A stretch of 60,000 nt of DNA from Symbiodinium natans (Eukaryota; Sar; Dinophyceae; Suessiales; Symbiodiniaceae), in NCBI GenBank assembly GCA_905221605.1, contig CAJNDS010002525.1:209001-269000 (forward strand), written 5' to 3'. Below, piece by piece: positions 27,901-41,300 of this stretch; within the stretch, counting starts at the first letter, position 1; each line of letters opens with the position of its first letter. The notes beneath the pieces were generated by a model that saw only the letters and a list, made by a program, of their open reading frames with translations, ran no database searches and was not told where the DNA came from. The translations under genes and the position numbers were made by a program.

Positions 27901-29292
27901 TAGCCGGGTGATCTGCATCTGCAGCTCCGCAGCAAGCTTCCTGCCCCAAGAATATGTATTAAGATTGTCAACAAATTACCCTGTATGCGAGGACGCAGGA
28001 GATGTGTGCAGACATTCGAAGGGTTTGGGGGCTTAGGATGGTTCAGTTGTTGATTCGACACAAGGAGATCTGCAGGTTAACAGTTTCTGCAAGTATCGTT
28101 GAGAGCGGCGCAAGACCAACAGACCAACTCCTACCATTGAGGCTGGGCAGAGAACCCAGGAAGGGGCAACGACTCACACAATCGCAAAGAGGATTGAAAG
28201 AATTGTAAGCCGGAGAGATCGGCATGGGCTGCCGAATGATCGTCGGAGTATGGAACCCACTTGCGGAACCTGGCATAGACAGCACCACTGCACTCATGGT
28301 TCATCTTGCCCCTGCATTGTGCTCATGGAAAAGCTGCTGAGGGACAAGCATTCCCAAAAAGGTTACCCTGCTGCCTTTATACACGCGTTGGCAGCTCAAA
28401 GCAAATCCTGGTGAACAGAAGAACATGCCACGAGCTGTTGTCGCATGGAAATTATGAAAATCCAGGAGTGGACGAGGTGAGCGATGCATGACAACCATAC
28501 AGAGACCCGGGGAAGTGTGTCCCCTTTTCCGGAGGGGGGGGGGGGGGGGGGGGCGAACACGAAATTCGAAGACGAAACTTGAAAACGAAATTCGGCCCCG
28601 AAGACGATATTCCGCGCGAAGACGCACATTCGGCTTCACGGAACGGAAAATCGGCCCCGAACACGAAATACGGCACTGAAGCCTAAATTCGGCCCCTGAA
28701 GCCTAAATCCGGCCCCTGAAGCCTAAAAGGCTATTGAAGCCTGAATCCGGCCCCGAAGACGCGAATATTGCATGAGATCCAGTATAGCACTACAGTGCTA
28801 GTGCTCTGTAGCGGTTTGATATATGACGATTCTGTTCTTGTTGCACAAGAGTTATGGTCTTTAGGATGGTCTGGAGAAGGATGATACGCGTGCTCGGAGG
28901 CTGCGTGCTTATGTCAGGTCGATTCTTCTTGCTGCTTCTCCGGAACGACAGAAACAGAAACAGCCCGGGTATCCCCACCTAGACCCTATAACCCCTAGAC
29001 CTGAAACCCATAGGCCCTTTTTCAAGAGGGGTCCTGAAGTTGATCAGGAGATCCTTCAGAGTCTCCCCCTCGTGGCTATCATCTGAGAGAGCAGGTCTGG
29101 TCTTGTTGAAACTGGTTCACTCAGGGCTACCCTAAGCCCTACCCCCTAACCCCTAAACCCTACTTAGGGGTGCAGAGGTTTAGGCGACTTGCCTGCTACA
29201 CGAAAGGAGCAACCGGCACTCGAATGTGCAACTCGAGGTTTGTGCAGCTTAGGGTCCTTTCTTCTTTTGTTTTTTTGCTGTTGTTGGGGGGT

Positions 29293-29329
<37 letters not shown>

Positions 29330-32300
29330 CCTGTACCCGTTTTTGAAAATGGACAGGGTTTAGGGCCTAGGGCTTAGGGCTACAGGGCACAGGGCACAGG
29401 GCACAGGGCTTAGGGCTTAGGGCTGAGGGCTGAGGGCTGAGGGCTGAGGGCTGAGGGCTTAGGGCTTAGGGCTTAGGGCTCAGCCCCCAGATGCTGGCCT
29501 GTTCTGGTCTCCATGCTGGGCTCGGCGTGTGCCTGGACAAGAGCCAAACTCCGGGCTTTTGTGGGATGCCACCTCTTTCGTGCCCCCCCCCCCCCCCCCC
29601 CCCCCCTGCGCGGAACCCAGACCCAGAACCTATATGTATACACACATATATATATATGAGCCCGCAACCTTTAAGGTCTATTTTGTCTTGTGCTTTCCTT
29701 TACTACAACAAAGACCTAGTCTAAATACATATATAAATATTATTATATGTGTAAGAATATGCACAGGGACGAGACGACGCACATATCTACCTTTTTTTTT
29801 GCTGTCAAACAGGTGGGTGGGCAAGAAAAAAGTTTTTGCAAGTCGAGTTTTGGATAAGACTTGAACTAAAACATTGCCAGCGCAAAGTATTTAGTATGAT
29901 ACATATACACGCAAGCCCGCCCAAGCTCGGAACATGGTGTAGACAAAAAACATAAAACACTACTAGTCTTTAAGTAAGAAAACAAGACCGCAGTTACATG
30001 CTTCGTTCTGAGGTGGTTATTATTAATGTATTTTTTGGGCTACGTAGAGTAGGTAGTCAGTATTTATTATCAAAACGTCTACGCAACATAATTAAGAAAA
30101 CAAGTAAAAATATACGAGTACTGTGTGCGTGAATAACATAAACGCCTCGCATCAATAAATAAATAAATATATAGAACTATAAGACCGAAATATGCAAATC
30201 ATTGCAGTTACTTCAATAACACGAAAGTACACTGTTGAAAACGTGATGAAGATACTAATTTAAGAAATAAAAACAAAACGTAGCAACGCGGCAAGGCGGG
30301 ATGTGGCGGTGCGTACTCCGGGAAAAATGAAGAGATATCTGCTCACAGTATTCTCGTATTCTCGGCATGCATTGATTGATTTTGTTTACACAAGTAACAC
30401 AATAACGAGATTACACATTAGTGGGAGGCGGCGCGGCGCACTCCGAATATAATGAAGACATAGTGGCTCGCAGTATGCTCGTATCCTCGGCTCGAATTAA
30501 TTGCTTTTATTTGGATAAGTTCACACGTGTACGATGAGAGATGAACGGTATCTCTGCGACGCATGCCGAGACTAAGGAATATATGTCCATGTATATAGAT
30601 TGAATTTTCGCACGACGCTGGAAAATTATTGCAAGCTTTCATTAATGCTATTAACACCTCAACCAGCAGAAAAAATCAGTTGCGAATGTTGTCTACTACT
30701 GACTAGCAGATTTTCATTACTTGAACCATTCATGTTGTTAGAAAGAAAATAAATCAATTTCAAGCTGGAAAAAAAACGTATCATTGGTGTTTCCGCTGTT
30801 ATGATGATTGCACCACGTTCACGTGGCGCGTAAGAGTAATACAACCATTTCCTTAGCACGCATGACTGTGACGCAAGCTTGCTGTTCTTGTTATAAACCA
30901 GCACAGCAACATGTAAGTCTCTTTTTATTTGCGCACGCAGGAATCCTGCCGCGGGAAGATCAAGTCCGCGACTGTAAGTCATAGCTTACGACTTACTCTT
31001 CACACCAGAGCTACGCAATGTGTGGTGCCGGATGACCCGAAGAGGAGTTCTTTTCACCTTGCGGACCTTACTGCCTTGGGCAGCTGGTCGCTTTTTGACC
31101 CAAGCTCTCACCAAAGCAGCTTCATTTTGACGAGCTTTGACAAGAGGCAAATCGGCCTTCTTCTGTCTGCCAGAAGTGTTTTGTTCGGAGCACCACGTCA
31201 TCCAATCATCATCCGACCAAATGGAATTACTAGCCGCTTTGCTTAACAACACAGTCTCTGACACAATGTGTGCCAAAGGAAAGTGCGTGGCAAGGTAATG
31301 AGCAGACACTTTTATGTAACGATAGTATCGGAGCTTCAATGCTAAAGTGGAGCGATGAAGCGTGTTCGTGCTTCTCGACCACGAATTAATCTCCGCGTGC
31401 AGGGCCTCATTGCCAGAAGTCCCGCTGGGCAAGAAATGCAGCTGCTGTCTAGGTAATGCACGACGCACTCGAACATTGTTTAGCAACCATTCCAGCCTAT
31501 CCGGCGCGCACGCAGCAAACAGGATCTTGTAGATTTCCTTGTTGGGTCCTGCCGCTTTGCGCGCGACCTCACGCGAGTATCGCGAACAGACGGCAGCAAC
31601 CCCTTGGATGAACTCCAGTCTACTGCGCAGCGGCGTCTCGCAATCCATTCCTCCCAGGACTGCATTTGTTTCTTCGGCAGGCATATCCATCGACAAAATC
31701 ATGTCCCTATACTTTGCTTCTGCTTCATCTAAAGGTCTGGACATGTCGCCGTCGTACAAGGTCATCTGCAGCCTCAGACGCACGGAATCGTCGACTGCGC
31801 AGGTTTTCTTCAGGATGCCTCGCAGAGTTTTCGATCCGGGCGTGCGCTTGTTCCAGTGCCCATACTCGTAGACAATCGCCAGATGAATAGGGTCCAGCAT
31901 CATGCCTTTTAAGTTCGGGCACGTGTACTTTGCAAGCGAGTAGAATTTTGCAGATGGACTATCAGTCGCTATATACTCAACACAACTGAGCTGTCGCTCT
32001 GTGAAAGTTTCTTGCAAGGCTTCCAGCACGTGCTCTGACTTCTCTGTCTGTAAAGGCTGAAGAAGTAGAACAGCTCCCGAACGACCCCTTACCGTTAGCA
32101 AGCGTCTCCACGCAAGCTGATCCCCGAAAGGGGCGTCGTTGCGAGCCGACGCGGAGGCCCGGTACGATGTCTGGCCCTTCAGCTTCAGGCATATTTTCAG
32201 CGTGGCGTCCAGGCTAATGTATGTCCACTCATGCTCTGCTTCGAGATGAGCAGTCATGACACTCATTCTTGTCGTGAAGGAAGGTGATATAGTGATGTCC

Positions 32301-35300
32301 TCGAGCATGGGTAGCCAGTGCTTGACGTCGGCCGGCAGCAAAGTGGACAGCTTGTTACCGGCCTGGTGCGCTGCCATGTGACAGCGAGGCCATATGCTTC
32401 GCACCTTGCTTAGACAATAACATCAGTATTCTATGAGCGTATCTACTAAGATACAAAAGAAACAATGCTAAGGCAGCTTAAAGCTCTTGAGCATGAGTCA
32501 TCGTCATCTCCTGCAGCAAGAGATCCGCGAAGGTGTGTGTGTAATACAGATTGCGAGCACGTCGCACATGAAGCGAGTCGCCAACTGCACTCACATTGAC
32601 ATACATCGGGCCAGTGCGATCGAAGACCAGTCGGATGTGCTTGTCGATGTGAGTGATAGACGCTGAGAGCGGCGGCACCACAGTATTCCGCAGTATGCAT
32701 GCGCTTTCCTGAAGAAGTGCTTCTGCTCGACATTGCGACGACGCAGCGTGATTGTACAGTGCCAGCACAACCTTTACTTGCTTGCTTCCTGAAGGAATGA
32801 ACTGACGTTCGAAGCGATGATGTTTGGTGATATGGGTTCTCAGGGATGAAAGTCGGCTAAACGATCGAAAGGGACAGAAGGGACATGTTCGTCTTCCGTT
32901 GTTTGTTTTCGCGCGAGCTGCCAGATTGCTGCTTACCTCTTTGACTTCTGTCTCCAGACAATGTAAAATATTGTCCGACACAAATGGGCGGTCTTCGGAG
33001 TCAAACTCGATCCTCGATGGGGACAAGGAAAACAGCGTGTTTCCTTCGTCGTCCGATGTGTCCGACGTCGCACCGGCCTGCATGTCTAAGAGCAGCAAGG
33101 CTTCTGCAGGGATGTCTTCATTGCATCGTCTTGGCCAGTAACACACAATAGTTCGAGAGTCCACAGCCGAACCGAAGGCTTCGTGGAAAGAGCTCCGAGA
33201 AAGTCGGAAGCCACGTCGGCCGTCACGAACTGTGATCGCTGTCTCGTCTGAAGCCATATCAACTGCGACACAATGCGGAGCTCCGGCGCCTTCAAAATGA
33301 AGCAGAAATGCACTGACTCCTTTGGGCGGCAGACCCAGGCTGCAGGCGAGATCAACTTGATAAAGCTTGCTGGCGCTGCGATAGCATCTGAAGCCTGCGT
33401 CTTCCGCCTCAGTGTTTTCCGCGACTTCGCTATTTTGAAGAGACGCTGCAATGACAGCTCGCAGCAGAGGTGTCGTATGCCAAAGAGCACATGGTATGCA
33501 ATTGCCTCGACGAAGACATACATCCGGAAGAGATTCTAACGCAGGAACTTCTTCTGACGCGCGCTGTATCGCGGACAAAAAATCCAGGGGTTTCTTCTCC
33601 ACGATCTTCACTTTGAAGCCTGTTTGTTGTTCGATAATGCTTTCACTCGAGGCACAAAACTTCTGGATGTCTGCAGTCCATGCTCTCGATATTCTAAGGC
33701 CATCGAAATGCAAGGACAGGTGTGCCGGCTTTGGATCCACGACGAGGACGTGCTCTGACCAGCACTGAAGAATTCGATCTTCCACCGCGTGCCACAACAA
33801 AGAAAAAATTGTCGCCGAAGGAAAATTCTTGCCCTTCTGATCCTTCAAGCTCATGTAGTCCTCGTGAAGAATGTTACATGCAACCCAGCGCAAGTATAAT
33901 GAAATTCTCTGCAGCTTCCTGACATCCTCATTTTCTTTTAGATCTTCTGATGGCGTTCCACCATTCAGAATAGCGTTCAGCACATCTTTTCCTTTTGATC
34001 GAGATAACTGCAGCCTCTGAATGAAGTCATCGCGCCTGTGAGCAAGTTCCTCGAGAACCTCGCCCAGGTCTTTCGGTAAAGCTGGCTCCGGCTTCATCTT
34101 CTCCAGCAACTGGTACGTAAGCGAGAAACAGCAGTTTTGTATGTCTAAATCTGCAGAGTGTGTCTCTAGAACATGCATCTGGAGTCTGCGGGACATAGCC
34201 TGCGCGCTACCCAGTCCAGCGTACCGACGAGGCGTCACCGTGTAGGCTGGCTTATCAGGATAATGATAGGTGATCTGTTTTGACAGAACGCCTTTCACTC
34301 TGAGTCGCCTTCCCGGGCTGCGTGCACAACCACTTGCATCACTGCCATCAAGCAAGCACTTAATGCTTTTTTCGTGAGCCTGTAATTTCTGCAGCGCGCT
34401 GGAATGTTTTCGTGTGACAGCCTCTTGCTCAGCTACCGGCCTTCCTTTCTTGGACTCGCCCGCTGCAGTCTTGGACATGACCTTGTGGTACTCGAGCAAA
34501 CAAAGAGAGTTCTTCTTCCGACTCGAGTGCGTGACTGCATACTGTCGCAAGCTCTGCATGTCGTGCTCTTCCTCGAATACCATCCTCACGTTGCCTGCAT
34601 CGGCCTCAGGCAAGATTTCCCGGAACGTCTTTTCGAAGGTCATGAAAGGAATGAAAGCACCGGGCTTCACTTTGCTTGTCTTGTGCTTAACAATTCCAGC
34701 ACGCATCACGCATTTGTTTTCCATCTCGTCCCACAAGTTTTCTTTTGACAGATTAGGGGTTTTTGCCTGCTTCAAGGCCAGCTTCTTGAACTCGTGAAAG
34801 GTGAGCAGCTCCGTCGTTGTGGAAAGCAATGTTTCGAATATGAAAAGCCGAAGTGTCTCCCACTCATTGACTTTGTTTTCTCTGTCGTTCTGACTGGCTT
34901 TGTCACCCTCGAGTACGGCAGCAATACCATCGCCCTCTTCGAGCTGGCGTTGACGGACGGTGAGGCCACATGCCATCCGCATGACATCTTCCGTCAAGTA
35001 CGAATCTCCACCATTGCAGTAAGCTTCGATGAGCTGGTAGCAATCGTCCCTGGTGTGATTGCGCTCAAAGGCCCACTGCAAGCGCAGACCTGCGATTGAG
35101 GCCTGAGATGTAAGCATAAATTTGTTGAGGCTAGGGTCTGCAGCAAAAATCCCGTCCAGCTCGTGATCGTTGTAGTTCAGCAGAAATTTTGGATGCACGA
35201 AACGCGCTTTCCCTTTCCAGATGAACGCGCGTCTAAATAAGGAATGGAAGTTGGCCAGACTAACTCCTGCAAAATGCATCATGCGATTAAGCTCCAGACG

Positions 35301-38300
35301 CTTCCAACCAATAACGTGGAACATGCGGGTAGTATACCCGTACGGCTTGCGTCCCATAATGCCATCAGCAGACATCGTCTTCTTGTAGAGGTCGGTATGC
35401 AACTTCTTGCTACTCTCGGGAGCCTCTTGACCCGTCAGTATAAAACAACGGGCGAAAGATTCCACTTGCTTGCGAAGCTCCTCGTCCAGATGCCACACGT
35501 TCGGATCAAAAAAACAGTGGTGCTGCTTGTACATTTCCGACAAGTGAAAGGAGTATAAGCTTTGACCGACACCACCAGGTGAAATCCCTATGAAACACCT
35601 GTCGACGTTCAAGCCTCGTTTCGCTAATGCCAGTGCACTTTGAAAGCATTCGAAAACATCACAATTGCACCAAAAAGTCTGCTGGTAGAAGCGTTGCAGA
35701 CGCTCTACATTGTGCTCCAGCACGACGTCCAGCAAGGCGTGCGGTATGTGCACGTAGCAGTTGTTTTCCGCGCTTTTCTTGACGACCTCGATAGGGTGTT
35801 CTGAATCAGGTGAATCGTACTTGAAACAAACGTCGTCAAAGCAAACAGCAGGCTCCCTTTGATCTTCACTTTCACACCATTCAACAATAAGTGATACCAC
35901 GCGAGTCTGCATAAGCTCGCTTCTGAGGAAGCAACACATCTTGAAGCTGTTGTCCGCGAAATTGCTAGTCCACGACTCCTGGTCGGGATTCTGGTCTGGG
36001 AAAACTGGACGGTCGTCGGCTCCTGAATCGAGGCGTTCAAGTTGTGCGCTTTTGATTTGGCATCTTGCTGCATGTCTGCAGGCATCCAGAAATGCTGCTT
36101 CGTCAACGAAATTCTGCTTGTCACTCATGATCGCAGCGGCAATAGCATCCGGTTGTCTTTTGACGTTGTCTTTCATCCTTTTGAAGATACCTTCCAGAGT
36201 TGTGAAAAACACGAGGACTCGATGAAGCACTGCCTCAGGAGGAATGCCGCCAAATGGCACAAATGAGCCATCGTCATTGTAAATATACAAGAAGCCTCTG
36301 TGAACTCGCAGATGTCTTTCGCCCTCGACCATCCAAAGTATTGTTGCAGCGTCTGCAAGTAAAAGCTTGCCCGACAAGTTTCTGTCGACCATGTAAGAAG
36401 CAACCAGAATAAGTCGCTGCAACTCAACGCTGGTATCCGGATAGGCTACCTTCAATTGCAAGAGAGAATCCTGCGTTTTCTTGCGAATGTCATGCCGTGT
36501 GTTTCTGACATCCCGAGGGTACGTGTCCAGCACAGTAGCTATGCAGTCGGCCGAGTCTCTGAAGATCTTCGAGAAACGCTGCAGGTGACTGTCAGCTCCC
36601 GGCAAAAGACGCCTTTTCTTGGCACTGTGAGGCACCTCATCGTCTGCATTGTCTAAGAGCTTGCTCAACACCACCGCAGCGTCGTCGGAAAGTGGATCGC
36701 CTGGACTCTCATGTGGAAGAACAACTGTGAAGGGCAGTGTGGGTTCTGGTTCTTGCGTTTGCTGCTGCTGATTTGCGTTGGTATCGCGACTCTTTTGTAG
36801 TGCTTTGGAGAGCAAGAGATCACGTCTGATGCTCATAAGCTTTGTCACCGACTCCTGCATGTCTGGCACGTCGTCGATGAAACCTAGCGGAAGGTAGTTC
36901 GGATGTATGCACACAACGAGCATCCTTGCAACCTTGATCTCGTAATACTTCTCCAAGATCCACTTGTACACGTTCAGCTGCAGGCGATAGTGCTCTCCCT
37001 GACAATCAGGGACAGTATCAAGCGGGCTTTTCATGAAATGTCCATAGCTGTTGTATTTCTCCCTCAACTTCGAGCTGCGCTTCCAGTCCACTAGAACGAA
37101 CTCGCCCCTATCCGGGAATCGCAAGACAAGGTCGATTGATCCTGCCAGATCTTCTTCTGGCGCATGAATGCACCACTCTGTTCTGTATGCTTGGACATCA
37201 CCGATCGTTCCAAGTACACGAATGGCTGCATGAAGCTCACCCTCCATGGGTCCTGGCATGATCTGATAGCCGTTCAGAAGGTTTTCCAACATCGCGTGCA
37301 TCCAAGTGCCAGCGTTTGCAGCATGGTCTCTCTGAACTTGCCACAAGTCCACGATCTCGCTGTCGTGCAGCATGAAACTGGACATAAGCTCTTCCCAATT
37401 GGCAAGATCAGCTCGACTTCTCTTGAAAAGATCACAAACGACTTTCAGATCCGGTTGGTCTTGTGTGAGTTCGTGGACAAGGTCCGCTTGATAAAAGCAA
37501 TCTTCTCCGGCAAGCATGGAAGCAATAAGCTTGAAATTGACGTCGTTGGCCACATACTCTTCCCTGGGCCATCGCGCTCCGGCCTTCATCTTCACTATCG
37601 CATCAGATGAGTCGAACTCCTGAGAATATTCATGTAGCAGTCCAGTGACCTCGGCTTGTACACTATTGCAAAACTACATTACCTTCGTTGCGTGATATTT
37701 TTGTTACATTTACATGTGCTAATCTACAGCCCGGGGACACTGCATCCGATAGCGGAGTCGTTGCAGAAATACTTGTGACCGTCTGGCTCGAAGCGCAAAG
37801 CTTTATCATGTTGATGTGGATTGATGGTGGATAAATCAGTTCGCGCTTGTAAAAAAAAGGTTGTGGCTGTCCCAGGGTCTGATGGCATGTGAAACACAGG
37901 CGTGATCGGATCGCGACAAAGAACTGCTCCGACTATGCGTCCCATGAGACCAGTCCATCCTCCTTCAAGACTATAATTAAACTAATAAGCGAAGGCGACA
38001 GTATACAACGCAACGAATGTGTTAAGACAATCTGGATCATTGCAACACTGTCCTTCTCCGTAAACAGAAGCTTCAACGTCCATCGCCAGGCTCTCCGCAT
38101 CGTCCGACGCACCCCCAAGGAAGTCATCTGCTAAGGCTTCCGCCGCCAAGGCATCCTGCGTGTGTTTTTTTATTCAACAGCATGAATACTCGCGGCTAGT
38201 TCACATTGTTGTTGTTTTTTTTATGCTTGTTTGCTAAAGAATGAACAAAACATAAACTGTTTTAAGTTAAGACGAAGCATCAACATGATCATTGCCGTAT

Positions 38301-41300
38301 TGCTTGGAACGTCGTTCTTGCTCTATGGCCAAGAATAAATGCAGACGCAGGGCAAAGCTCAATGCAATGCTTTGCCATTCCAGTGAGTTCCCGAACTCTG
38401 CTGGATGTGGCAAACCTTCAAGAACTCTGAGTCGGCAAGAATCGAGCTTGCAAAGTTCATGCAGAAAATGAAACAGGATAGTATTCTTGTCTTGTGCCAA
38501 GAATGCTATGATGTTTCGAGCCCTGTACATCACCTGCTCCCATTGGCGCTTGCCCACACGCAGTCTTTCCTGTGGATCAGGGAGCAAGTCGACAGCTGAT
38601 GGCATGCGGTCAAACAACGCAGTGTTCTGCCTGAATATCTTGGCAACCACGCCCACGTGCTTCAAGTCAGACCATTCGGTCCAGGCATTTGTTTTGTAAT
38701 AGGCGGCTGCGTTCACGTACGGCAAGTTCTGACTGCTGCCACCAACGAAGTCCATCAACTGACTTGGACAGTTAGGACACCTTCTCGCAGGTGAATGCTG
38801 CACGTGACCCTGGCATATCCAGGTCATGCATAAAGGACACACTGCCCAGCGGGGCCTGTTGAGATTGTATTCTCTTCGACACATTGCACATTGAATCTGT
38901 GCATGCAGCTGAACCATAGAGGGCAAAGGTTTAAAAGTTGCAGCTGCGTGAGTTGTCGGAGAGGATGCGGAAATCCACACAAACAGTTGGGCCAAGGGCG
39001 ACACGCTGTCCTCGTGTCCATCCAACAGTCGAGCACGAGAAACTCCGACGTTGTCTATGGACAGTTCCAACATGCGCTGATGCCAGATCACACTAAATTT
39101 ATGTGGACGATTCGGCTGAATTTCAGCACGTCGCCCAGCGTGTGGGACTGGAGGCTGGCTGTTCATACTTGCGGAAACAGTACAGTTGTCCTGAAACACA
39201 TTGTCAATGCGAAAGAAAGCGGCGGGTCTGATCACTCGCCATTGTCGGACGCCTATATACAAGCCCTTGATGTTCGCTGGCAGTGTGATTTCAAAGCTTG
39301 CGCAACCCATCAACGGCCCGTCTGACTGAAAGCTGAAGAAATTGCTGTTCGCTTGAAACTGAGGAACGTTTTCATAGTTCCACTCCAAAAGAAATCTTTC
39401 TGGAAAGTCGTGTAGCATAGCCAGTTGACGCAGATTGAAAGTTACCATTCCTGCCGCAGTATATGCTCTTCTCATGGCACGCAGCTTCGCCGGATCGTCG
39501 AACTCTGGGACGTTCATGGAGATCGTTTTGTTGCGCCAGTACGTTACACTTCTCACAGCCATGAACAAGTGCTTGCATGTCGCTGCAAGTGATCTCGAGT
39601 AGTCATAAGAGAAGAACATGCCTGGCAACATGCTGAGTATGTCGTCGTGGAAACTGCCTCCATGGTAATCTTCTTGTTGCTGAAACGAGCGCGATCTCCT
39701 CCATCGTGATGTCCTCAAGTTAGCCACTTGAAAAGCTTGTTGGCTTGTTTTTGACAAAGAATAACCGTTAGAACATGTACACTCAAAGCTGCCTTGTTTG
39801 TGTAGCATCATTGACACTGGTCGTACACGCAAGCGACGCTGACACGCTGTTGCGCCGTGACCACCTGCATGTGCATGCAACCATATGTCTCACAGCAACT
39901 TGTATTTAAAACAACACTGTAGCGAACAACGACTTCAGTTTGATGTCGCGACGGATTCTACCTGCGTGAAGCTATGGAGGCACGCCTGCGTACGTTGAGC
40001 TTCTCAGTTTCCGGCGAAGAAGACGCAGCAGTCTCGTCGTCAAAGCACCTCGCAGCGGACACAGCATCGAGCACGGTATGTTTAACTTGCCTCTGAAGAG
40101 TCACACTGCCTTTGCCTGGTGGAGTAGATGTACTCCTTCAGCATGTTCCGGGCATCGTCCACATTGTCCGACCAGAAAATCCATTTGAGCTCGGGGTAGT
40201 ACAACAAAACACCCGGAACCTGCCCGCGAAATCCCATCGTTTCCAGAAGTGGATGCTGCGAGAGAAGTTCGCGCTCAGTAAGGCAATTGGACTGCGCACG
40301 ACTGTGGAACTCAAATTCCACACTCGCGCTATCCGCTCGTCTACGCACGACTGAATGCAAACCGTTTCGCGCCACGCTCATCTCCAGGTGTGCTGCCGAA
40401 TCCATTGGAGTGAACCGCTTCGGGATCTTATAGTTCGGAACATCCATGACCTGACGTGACACACGTTACATGCAAGATTTTATGGGCGCGTTCAGCGCCG
40501 CATAAGTTGCACTTGGCGGCTTTGCCTTCTTCGGTGGCGAGAAACTTTTTGTCGATGTCGCAGATCTTGCATTGTCCTTCTTGCTGCAGCACGTGTCGAA
40601 GTAAATATACTGAATGACATGTTACAAATTGCGTTCGCAGCCTGCGTTGGTGACGTTACATCGAGAAGACTGTGCATGTTCCTGCAGATATCGAGCAGAC
40701 GCCATTGAGCTTCGTCCAAGGTACACATCTTATGGACAAGAAGATAACTATACAGAGATCATGTTCCGACTGAGCATCAGAGACCTGATTGCTAGTCGCC
40801 GGTGTCGCAGACGAATCCTCAGAGAAATAGGCCTGCGATGCACAGAATGTTGCTGCGAGTACATGCTTTCAGTACAAAAAAAAAGCGCTGCGAGTTCTGG
40901 CCTCCATAAAGCCGGGAATCTCGAAAACATCACGCAGAGTGTGCGGTCGCCTCACGTTTCCTTGTATCTCGCCGCCAGAGGAAATCAGGTCCCGATGAAG
41001 CATTTCCTTCATCCACCGCCTGATTCCAGCTGGTTAGAGTGTGGACACGGCCTGTTGTCTAGGCGTCGACTGAGGGACATCGAGCAGGTGCCGCAAGAGC
41101 ATCTCGCAGACAAGCGACTCAAGACCCGAACCAGGCATGTCCTTCGCGTGATTGTCGACAGTTTCCACAGCGGCGAGTTCCTTCCAGAGAAAGAGTTTAA
41201 GCTTACAACGAAGACAATGGTAAGGACAGCCTCCAGGCGGAAAACTGCGTCAGCGCTGCTGGGATTGACGTAAATTTTGCCAGAGATGGGACAACTCTCG

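Larger units (their letters stand above)
1..29660. other. TTTAGGG-rich mosaic, left flank
   Basis: This stretch alternates perfect and degenerate CCCTAAA/TTTAGGG arrays in both orientations with short unique segments, many of which read as exons, and with short inverted-repeat elements. Stretches not listed separately (for example 600-1,900, 12,940-13,300, 17,906-18,780, 22,210-22,900, 25,060-26,150 and 28,780-29,280) hold degenerate telomere-like units, low-complexity tracts and unique DNA in which I see no convincing gene. Long frames of the type NPKPQTPNPKP or GFGVWGLGFGV are simply translated telomere-like repeats. Confidence 0.8.
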